A stretch of 64,000 bases of DNA from Zantedeschia hybrid cultivar (lineage: Eukaryota; Streptophyta; Magnoliopsida; Alismatales; Araceae), in contig JARZZO010000016.1 in NCBI GenBank assembly GCA_030544215.1, positions 39,206,001 to 39,270,000 of the forward strand, given 5' to 3'. Shown in pieces: positions 56,331-64,000 of the stretch. The notes under the pieces were generated by a model. That model did not search any database. It was not told where the DNA came from and saw nothing but the letters and a program-made list of their open reading frames with translations. Position 1 is the stretch's first letter. Every line of letters starts with the position of its first letter. Both the position numbers and the translations under genes were made by a program.

Positions 56331-56491
56331 TAGCATGTTCCCACATAGAATAGTGGCATGAGTATGAGCTTATTATTATCATCTATCAGGTTCATAGCTA
56401 ACAAATTGTGCTAGCATGAATTCCAAATTGTAAATTTATTCTTTTTTAATACTCTTGGTATTACTTACCAAAAAAAAAATCTGAAAATGGA

Positions 56492-57415
56492 GGTGTTGAA
56501 TATAGAATGGAATTGAAGACCACCTCCCGCCACTCGTTATGTCAGTTTATTAAGAGTGACTCGCTTCTTCTAACTTCCAAGATGCGGGGCAATCCTCTAA
56601 GGCAGTCCTCTAAAAGATAACATGCTAAATCAATACGCAATCCAGCGTAGTGAACGATTTCCATAAAAAGTTTTGGCGTCTAAGGAAGAAAGGTCACAGA
56701 TATTGTATCATCATAGGCAACAATCTCGGGCTTAGGCCACTACACTACCCTACCTCCAACAATCCCTTATTGAGTTCAAAATGACTTTTTTTGTTTTGGT
56801 GCTAAGCTATATGATCATTCAACGGAAAGCCTAGCCATTATCTATAATCGAAATTCAGTACCGGATAACTGAGACCACACGGGTGTAGTAGCCAGCGCTG
56901 GGGATCTAACCAATAGAGAAGGGATGCGTTCCCCAATTGAGTGACTCCTATCTTCTTCCAATCTTCTTTGAATCTCTTATTCAAGCGTTCACTTGTCTTT
57001 CTGTCAGTACCTTTAAAGTCAGGAGTCAGGGAGGAACCTTTTCAGTTCTATGTGATTGGCTTGATAGCAACACTTCGTTTCAAAAACCAAAGTTCGGTAC
57101 ATATTAATTCCTACACATTTCGGATGTCAGTTATTGGATTTGGTCTTCCTCATCTGACTGACCAATCGCACATACTACCATTACAATATCTTTCTCGATT
57201 GATCTCGCACATTCCACGCTATGTCAAAAAGGTAAATATCAGTATACGGATTTGATATCCCTACATGGTATGACCCGGATTCCATCGGCCTTAAAACGAA
57301 GAATTTGAGGTTGGAGTGGGTCTTTGATTGCTATTACACGGATTACTGGACCTAAGCACGGGCTCTTCCCTTATATCCATACCACAACGAGAAGGGAGGG
57401 TGAACACTGATGATC
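56492..57415. other. Mitochondrial-like DNA, no gene recognised
   Basis: Nothing convincing on either strand. One frame of about 100 codons at 56941-57255 has no recognised domain. Confidence 0.35.
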
Positions 57416-57612
57416 GAAACATCTCCTTCAGTGCCTAGTGAAGAGGTATGAAATGACTCGACCAGCGGGAGAGGTATAAAATGACTCGACTGAAAGGAGA
57501 GGGTCCGAAGGAGCTCGACCAGCGGGAGAGGTAAAAAATGACTCGACTGAAAGGAGAGAAGCGATAAAAAAAAGAAAAGAAAAGCCACTCGACTGAAAGG
57601 AGAGGGGACTGG
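57416..57612. repeat. GACTCGACTGAAAGGAGAG repeat cluster
   Basis: ATGACTCGACTGAAAGGAGA and related GACTCGACCAGCGGGAGAGG units alternate at least six times. A second cluster lies at 62838-62905. Dispersed repeats of this style occur in plant mitochondrial DNA. Confidence 0.8.
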
Positions 57613-58495
57613 GTGAGAACCTTCCTTTGGTTACGCCCTTTAAGTTTTGGTTATTCCATATTTAGATCTATAGATAGATCCAGATAGAGATCTAGATCTT
57701 TCTATAGGTATATCTATTGAGAAATATATATTGATCCGGTTTCAAGATCTATGAACAACCCTAAATATCCATTTGAAAAAAGAGATGAATAGATAAGGCT
57801 GAGCCGATAGCTGGGCTGGGTACGATGATGGGCGAGAGAGGGAATCAAACCTATGAATTGGGGAAAGTGACCTCCGGCTCAGCCCACGACTTCCGCCCTT
57901 CGCGTAGCTCAAGTGACTCCGTTCCTTTTTTTCCCCAGAATGAACCGACCACGACGAATCCAATCTGCCTACCCTCCTTTATTTCTTTCTCATTGGACCA
58001 CTGCCTAGGACACCCCTATTAATTCAATGATTTAAGGGCCCCGGGAGGAAACTTCAGAAAGAAACCTAACATGTTGGTTTGGTTGTCGCCCCGGTGGTGT
58101 GGCCGGGCAGGCCTCGGTTCCATTTTGTTGCCGATCCCACCTAGACATGGCTCAATATAAAGGTAAGGTGCTTGCGTGTTCTTAAAACAAAACTCTCAAT
58201 GCACTTCGGAGCACGGTCTGATGTTAGGTCCTTTACGGATGACGAAAGCCTCTTGGCTATACTCTACCATCCCCTGAGGTGGTTCTTTCCTTTTGGCTCG
58301 GCAGAGCGGTTCCACTCTGTAGGAAATGCATAGGAAGCAGCAAACCGAGGCCCTACGTGCGCTGTACCGCCTACGAATAAAAGTACGCCCACCTCAGGCA
58401 GAGTTAGTGAGCCGTGTAATAGGCGACCATTTCACGCGGTTCGGGGGGCACTTGAGTAAGCTGCCGGCGCCCGGCTGCATCTTGACCCCTATCCC
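57613..58495. other. Mitochondrial-like DNA upstream of nad5 fragment
   Basis: No recognised gene. A 69-codon frame at 58326-58535 (MHRKQQTEALRALYRLRIKV) is basic and may come from a mitochondrial ORF, but I cannot identify it. Its end runs into the nad5 segment. Confidence 0.35.
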
Positions 58496-59221
58496 ATTTT
58501 TGGGCCAATTCCCCCTTCGTACTACCCAAAAATGAGATTCTTGCCGAATCCGAGTTTGCTGCTCCAACCGTTACAAAACTCATACCCGTTCTGTTTAGTA
58601 CTTCAGGTGCTTCTATAGCGTATAATGTAAATCCCGTAGCGGATCAATTCCAACGAGCCTTTCAAACAAGTACTTTTTGTAATCGACTCTATTGCTTCTT
58701 CAATAAACGCCGGTTCTTCGATCAAGTTTTTAATGACTTTATAGTCAGATCATTCTTGCGTTTCAGATATTCAGTCTCATTCGAAGTAAACAAGGCTGCA
58801 CAGGTTTTGTGGGGGTGTTAAGACCGGAGCTTTTTGTAGTGCTAGCAGGAATGCAAGTGAATGAGCTTTAAAGTAAGCGAGGGAACGTTATTTCAGTAGG
58901 GCACGCTACGGCAACACAGTACTTACGGGGTGGGGGCTTGCTGTCTACTTCGCGAGCCTTCACTGCCCCGTTCTGTAACTTCCCTTCTTTCGTCTATCCA
59001 CGAGGTAGTAAAAAGAAAGAGCAAGGGGCGGCTATAACGCAGGAGTCGTGGCAGTTGTATGCCACGAGGTCCCTATAAACAAGGGGACAAGTGAATCATC
59101 ACTTTTGGGTGCAGGCAACCCTCTACCATCCATCCCATTGCATTCCATTGTCTCGTATTGTACTGTACCGTATCAGACCAGATACATCTATTGCGAGAAA
59201 GGATTGATTAACTAAAAAGAT

Positions 59222-59243
59222 TATATATATATATATATATATT
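59222..59243. repeat. Short AT microsatellite in nad5 intron
   Basis: About ten AT units followed by TTTA repeats. Confidence 0.9.
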
Positions 59244-59568
59244 TATTTATTTATAGGGATCCCAGTTCATTCCGTTATTCCCGTAACTACGGATTGATTG
59301 TCCCTACCTAACTACATGGTAGTGGTCTAGGGAGCGAAATTGCTAGAGCATACGAGAATGAAGAGTAATGATTTCAGCAAGAGCAGCCGGACAAACTACT
59401 ATAGTGAGTCTAGTGACTACTAAATTTCTTTCTTAATAGTTTTGTAATAATGTATGGTATAGCAGCCTTTCCGAGCGAGCCTCTAGGATCTCCTGTAAAC
59501 CCCCATGATGTGGTAAAAGGGAGGATATTAGGGGAAGCAGTGACTGGAGATTCCCCTGCAGAGAGCCA

Positions 59569-59603
59569 GATGAGGGGAGACCCTTACGTCTGGTTCAGAG
59601 GGC
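59569..59603 (+). ncRNA. Group II intron domain V
   Basis: GAGCCAGATGAGGGGAGACC folds with CTTACGTCTGGTTC as the typical domain V hairpin. It precedes the last nad5 exon by roughly the length of domain VI, which fits nad5 intron 4. Confidence 0.75.
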
Positions 59604-59722
59604 GGGGATATCCCGATCCTACGACCTTTTTTCGTATGTAGGAGTCTCTATCTTCTTGGGTAGATAATTGTTTCATTTTGATAGTGAGTAGTTTTTTTAA
59701 TAATAAGTCAAGTCAAGAATAA

Positions 59723-60071
59723 TAATCGAACTGGAGGAGCAAGCGGAGGCTCGAAAGCCGGAGCGCGCTACTGCGCTTTCCATTTTCTCGCTTGGTAAGC
59801 AAGCAACCTGTTATGTAGGTGCCAACTCCCAGTTCTTTCTCTTCTTTCTTTTTGAGTTTAGTGACAATTCATCAAAAATTGTCTAAGATTGCGTCATTGA
59901 GCACGCGACGCACATTTTAGATAGTCCAAGAGCTGGTTGTCACCTCTAAGGAAGAGTATGAAGGATTTATATAACGTGATGACTGGAATTTTTGATTAGT
60001 TAGCAACAGAGGAGCCGTCTGATTGGAGAAGTGTAGATAGCTAAAGGAAATCATGGGAAGAACAACGTGAA
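59723..60071. other. Spacer after nad5
   Basis: Mitochondrial-type spacer; no gene. The last ~130 bases may be the start of the copia gag remnant that follows. Confidence 0.35.
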
Positions 60072-60362
60072 GTGCAATTCCTCATGGCTCTGCGAGATGA
60101 GTTTGAGCCCTTGATAGGAGATATATTACTTCGCTCACCACTACCTACTGTGAATGAAGCAGTTAGTGAACTAATAGCAGAGGAGAATCCGTCAGACGGA
60201 TTTCCCTATGTTCCCTGTCACTCAGACACAATCAGTTTTTGCCGCAGCCCCACAGTCACAGTTTTCCTATATGCCCTAGACACCTAGATCCCGTCACAAG
60301 GTTAATAAATATGAGTGCAGTTATTGCCAGGAGAAGGGACACTGGAAGAAGGATTGTCCCAA
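60072..60362 (+). pseudogene. Copia gag fragment with zinc knuckle
   Basis: QFLMALRDEFEPLIGDILLR and SPLPTVNEAVSELIAEE match the copia gag consensus. After frame changes the sequence encodes the knuckle CSYCQEKGHWKKDC (about 60313-60358). No other element part is present. Confidence 0.8.
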
Positions 60363-60469
60363 GGTTGAACAAAGACAAAGTTTGGCCTAACCCGAGTCGT
60401 GGTCCACCTAAAGATAGAGCTTCATCCAGATCGACTAGAAAAAATGCAGCCTTTCCTGACTGACCGACA

Positions 60470-62837
60470 ATAAAAAGCTCTCTTACAGGGTGGCAAGGTT
60501 ACTTGAGCATTCCTTTAGGGTAAGGTGTCTGAGCATCTCTAGCAGCTCGGCTTGCTGTTGGTTTAGCTCAGGCAACAACAGCCTTCCGCTTTTCGCATCT
60601 GCAGATCGAACCACCATGGGAAGGTGAGTGCATGCCAACGCCTTTACCTAACTATCTGGGGACGTCTCTCCCACAAGACTTGCTGCTCGAAACGTATAAG
60701 CAAGTCTTTATCCCGATTTCGATCCGACAAGTCCGCCTGCATTTATTCTCTATCTTATTAGAGGGCAGCTCTCTGAGTTGGGGTAGCCGCAGCTATTGGC
60801 TGACGCACTAGTCTGGTCTTTGAGCTGAAGGCCAAGCAACTAAATAACTAAAGCTAGAAAGAGGAAGCCAAAGGCGAAAGGCTGCTCAAGCAAGGCAAGC
60901 GCAAGCACCCCGCCATAAAAGGAAGGGCAAGAAAGGGCGGAAAGCCAGGCAGAAGCCGAAGTCTCTAGACCTCAAGCCAGGAAGCTGCTAATTCAGATTC
61001 GGATTCCATGTTGCCGTATTGACGAAGCAGTGGGCATCAAAGGAAGCCAGCAACAAAGCGCAGAAGAGGATTAACACGACTTAGCTACTTGTCTGAAAGC
61101 GGAAACAGAAGAGGAAGGGTCCGAAGGATACGATAAAGCTAAAAAGCAACCGACAAAGGCACATCATACGGGTCTAAAATCAGTCTAGCCTGCCAAGGGA
61201 GGCGGCAGCCCTAATATAAACGTTCATAATGGCCTCGGGAAAGGGCTAAAATCACCATGGAAATGACTTCTTTGGTCAATCTGCAACGTAATGAATATGC
61301 CTTTTCCCGTGTCTAGCCACAATTTCATTGTCTTTGTACTCTTCATTCAAGAGAAAAGGGAAGGGTGAAGTTGCTTATACTGGGAAGCCCTTTCGACCTA
61401 AGCTAGGCTCTTCAATAGGTTGAGTGACCAGGAGATTAGACCAGAGAAAGGTATAATAGAGGTGATAATGAGCCCCGAATAGTGCTTTTTTTCTATTATT
61501 CCCGTGACTCGCTACGAATACCTTTCACTGGGCAAGCTCCATCGCTCCTAATACAACGACAAGGCTCGCTTATGGCTCCGTGGCTCTACTAGTCCTTATT
61601 ATTCAGAAATCCTCTTTCTTTTTGTTGATGGTGCATTGAAGGGACGAAAGGAACTAGTGAGCACTTCAAGGGTTCGACACCCAAAAGAACAAAAAAAGAT
61701 AGAATGTTGGAGCCGGATCCAACACTACGCTACGATAGAAGGGAAATCCTTTTCCGCATCCCCATCAATGCAAGCCCTATTCCCATCTCCTTGTTCCCCA
61801 TACCCAGCCCTGATGAGGACATGCTTACCACGCATCAATCTCAATACAGACCCGAGCTCCGACCACAGTCTCTATCCCGGGAGCCAATCCTTAGCAAACG
61901 GCCAGCCACCAGCGTTAAGGAGGCAAGGCTTCCCGTATTGTAAAAGCATGGAGGTAGTTGAGGAAGATCGAACCAGACGGGGACTCTTGTAGACTCCAGC
62001 CCCGGCCAGAACCAGGCCGACCAATAGAAAAGCTTCAACGACTGCCCACGCATGACCCAACGATCTCGTGTCCAGACGTTGATGAAGTCCTCCCCATCTA
62101 GGAAGCGAACAAGCAGGTGCCGGCGGTCGTACCGAGAGATGTTAACCCCCTTCTTAACACCCTACGTGCAAGATCTTGCGAACGTCTGCGATGGGCAGAT
62201 GGTGAGAATCAAATTGGAATACCAGACACAGTTGAAAAGGTTCAGACAGTTTGGAGATTTCTTCCTCGCTGAAGTAAACTGAAGGGAATGTCTTCTGGGA
62301 GGACGGGCACTGAAACATACCTCCAACCTAACTGGAACATTGACAACCAGGTCAGATAGGTTGTCTTTCGAAGCAGAAGCAAAGGTTTTCTCTGGCGGGT
62401 GGGAGATGACCCCGAAGTCTTGATGAGGCCTTAGAGGGGGAACAGGGAAGGCAGATGAGGCGTAGGGAAAAGTGTCCATCTCCAGTCTCTGGCTCCAGCT
62501 TATGCGCTACCTAGGTCATCCCCTCTTCCAAAACAAGTTCAGCCTGTGTTGACATTTTTAAGCAAAAGAGGTCTTTCATGGTGTAGAGTGTCTTGAATCA
62601 AAGAAGGTCTCTCGAATTGGTACTCTGTCAATTAGAGAAATGGAAACTTTAGAGCTTTGAATGTTTCGACTTGGCTGAAAGAGCAATTAAAGGAAGTGAA
62701 GCAGGAAGAGAGAGGTACCAATCTTTTTAATGTGGAAGCTGCACCTGGTCCATCAGAAAGCACAACAAATGGTCCAGTCCCTACACAAAAGAAGAATACC
62801 AGGAAGCGGACATGGGAGGAGAGGGTCCGAAGCAACT
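60470..62837. other. Mitochondrial-like DNA, no gene recognised
   Basis: About 2.4 kb without an assignable gene. Open frames at 61636-61992 (118 codons, plus) and 62162-62479 (105 codons, minus) show no domain I know, and both overlap frames on the other strand. They are probably chance. Confidence 0.35.
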
Positions 62838-62905
62838 AAAAGGAGAGGTATGAAATGACTCAACCAGCGGGAGAGGGTCCGAAGGAGCTTGACTGAAAGG
62901 GGAGG
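62838..62905. repeat. Second copy of the GA-rich repeat
   Basis: GAGAGGTATGAAATGACTCA, ACCAGCGGGAGAGGGTCCGA and AGGAGCTTGACTGAAAGG match the cluster at 57416-57612. Confidence 0.8.
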
Positions 62906-63488
62906 CAAAGGTAGCAGCTGGAGAAAAAAGCCATTCCCTTCTCCTTGAACCGAGCCGAGCTTCCTGATAAAGGAATGAGCTAGCTTATCTTAATCCTGCG
63001 CTGGTAGATGCATCTTCAACCTGGTCCAAGGGATGAATCTGCCTCCTATAGTGGACTTCCTTGATTTCCCTTTGCTTGCCGATAAGATATAGATCCAACA
63101 AGTCACTCTCGAATGGTACCTATATATCCTTTAGCATTTACGGCCCCTACTTCGAAAGCAATTCAATGAATTTGGTTTTTCCCAATTGAACTATGTTGAC
63201 GAAGGGAAGAGAATCTCGAACCTGGCCGGTGAAATGTGAATAGTCTTTTTATAAAAAGGCAATGTCTTAGTCGAAGAGTCTCTATCTGCTGTGGATCAAT
63301 GTCAAATAGTGAAATGGCCACATTCCCGATCCAATGCTACTAATCCAGGATAGTTTACTGTAGGGCAACTGAGGTTGTTTCAGTTCCAGATCAACCACTG
63401 ATATTGCTGAGTCGACAAATCCAACTGGCCCAGATACTGGCTTAGATGCTGCAACCTCTGCAACATTCAAATCCACTTCATAGTTAGG
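62906..63488. other. Mitochondrial-like DNA, no gene recognised
   Basis: Nothing assignable. A 64-codon minus frame at 63282-63476 lies just downstream of the gag remnant and could be part of the same degenerate element. Confidence 0.3.
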
Positions 63489-63770
63489 TTAGGATCGTAG
63501 TAATAGGTTCCTTGTGATGAGGTATGTCTTTTGTTTTCCTCCCGCCTCATAGCTCACGGCCCGATAGGAAAGTTCCACTAGGTCCATGAACTTCATGCTG
63601 TCCAATTTCTTTCTTAATTCCATGGTCAGCCCATTCTGAGCGACATTAACGAATTCCCACTCCGGCAAGTGAGTTTGACATCGGTTTCTATGCCTTTTAA
63701 TCCGACTGAGGTACTGTTCGGCAATTTCGTCAGGCATCTGCTTAATCTTAGACAAGTCAGCCACCGTCAT
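63489..63770 (-). pseudogene. Ty3/gypsy gag fragment
   Basis: MTVADLSKIKQMPDEIAEQY, LSRIKRHRNRCQTHLPEWEF and ELRKKLDSMKFMDLVELSYR match the end of the retrotransposon-gag domain of plant Ty3/gypsy elements. The open frame ends at 63489. Neighbouring sequence gives no LTR or pol. Confidence 0.75.
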
Positions 63771-64000
63771 TTCGGGCTCAGTCCTATAAAATCAAATTGT
63801 TGGTGGAATTTCTCCTCCAACTAACTCTTGCCAGGTTCAAATAGAATTAGGCGGCAACCTTTAATTTAAGTACCAGCCAAACGCACTCCCAGTTAACGAA
63901 TGAAGAAACTGTCGGAGTTTGATAAAGTCGTTTGACGTTGTCTCAGTACATTGCAAAGTCAACCTTTCAATATGCTCGACAGTAGACCGACCATCCTCCC
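63771..64000. other. Window end, no gene recognised
   Basis: May be the upstream (5') part of the gypsy gag remnant on the minus strand, but no motif is clear. Confidence 0.3.

Larger units (their letters stand above)
54117..56477 (+). mobile_element. L1-type LINE with internal deletion
   Basis: Begins after a 14-bp duplication, carries an ORF1 and the end of an ORF2, and finishes with an A-run (TTACCAAAAAAAA) before the second duplication copy. The endonuclease and RT core are absent: ORF1 passes directly into the C-terminal part of ORF2. The exact TSD and A-rich tail indicate target-primed insertion into this mitochondrial-like DNA. Confidence 0.9.
58496..59722 (+). pseudogene. nad5: Mitochondrial nad5 3' region
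   Basis: 58496-58800 encodes part of NADH dehydrogenase subunit 5: FWANSPFVLPKNEILAESEF, AAPTVTKLIPVLFSTSGASI, DQFQRAFQTSTFCNRLYCFF and FLRFRYSVSFE. The exon then breaks off. Intron-like sequence follows, ending with a group II domain V (59569-59603), and then the last exon: RM-stop-ESLSSWVDN, VSSFFNNKSSQE and TAA at 59720-59722. The TAG in the last exon replaces Trp (TGG-to-TAG). The upstream edge is abrupt. ND5 is a proton-pumping membrane subunit of complex I, and this copy is not functional. Confidence 0.85.

Noticed and set aside
58326..58535. Mitochondrial protein gene of 69 codons
   Set aside because: Basic and open, but its end coincides with nad5 sequence in another frame, and I recognise no family.
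62162..62479. Protein gene on the minus strand
   Set aside because: 105 codons without recognisable motifs. A 76-codon frame overlaps on the opposite strand.
1..64000. Functional plastid or mitochondrial chromosome
   Set aside because: Nearly every organellar gene is broken, gene neighbours are wrong at several junctions, and nuclear-type retroelements with TSDs interrupt them. A mitochondrial chromosome with transferred DNA is not strictly excluded.

Overview
The window looks like plant nuclear DNA. An angiosperm locus of fragmented plastid and mitochondrial DNA (NUPT/NUMT type) has been invaded by retrotransposons. Plastid pseudogenes with frameshifts and stop codons alternate with LTR elements. 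Those elements carry tRNA primer sites, polypurine tracts and 5-bp target-site duplications (TSDs), and a LINE carries a 14-bp TSD, all of which are signs of nuclear integration. A mitochondrial chromosome with transferred DNA, or an assembly chimera, is possible but less likely.

Layout. 1-930: plastid trnG-UCC with its group II intron (minus). About 930-8183: a decayed Ty1/copia element (minus) with one LTR, inserted in a Tat-type Ty3/gypsy fragment (8184-9433). 9434-49721: one collinear plastid block, rpl2-rps19-rpl22-rps3-rpl16-(deletion)-rpoA-petD-petB. It is split by three full-length Tat-lineage Ty3/gypsy elements: Tat-A (10820-22103, plus, TSD CTAAC in rpl22), Tat-B (22321-34026, minus, TSD GATGG at the start of rps3) and Tat-C (36566-48029, minus, TSD CTGTT in petD). 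49725-49792: an AT microsatellite. 50328-51589: plastid ndhJ and ndhK (minus). 51590-64000: mitochondrial-looking DNA with the 3' end of nad5, a group II intron domain V, remnants of copia and gypsy gag/pol, dispersed GA-rich repeats and a LINE (54117-56477) that has lost its RT core.

The Tat elements encode gag, an aspartic protease, RT, RNase H, a second archaeal-type RNase H and integrase on the sense strand. Between integrase and the 3' LTR each carries a gene on the opposite strand, related to the 'putative gypsy type transposon' family (Transposase_28). In all four copies, including the 8-9 kb fragment, this gene has two short introns at the same positions with GT...AG borders, CTAAC branch-site motifs and matching phases. 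The three complete elements also have a TATAAATA box upstream of it. In Tat-B the spliced frame is open for 886 codons, the LTRs differ at about 5 of 1055 positions, and gag-pol is broken by one stop codon. I regard this intron-bearing antisense gene with its own promoter as the most interesting system here.

None of the organellar genes looks functional. Many stop codons are C-to-T or G-to-A changes, as expected from cytosine methylation in a nuclear genome.
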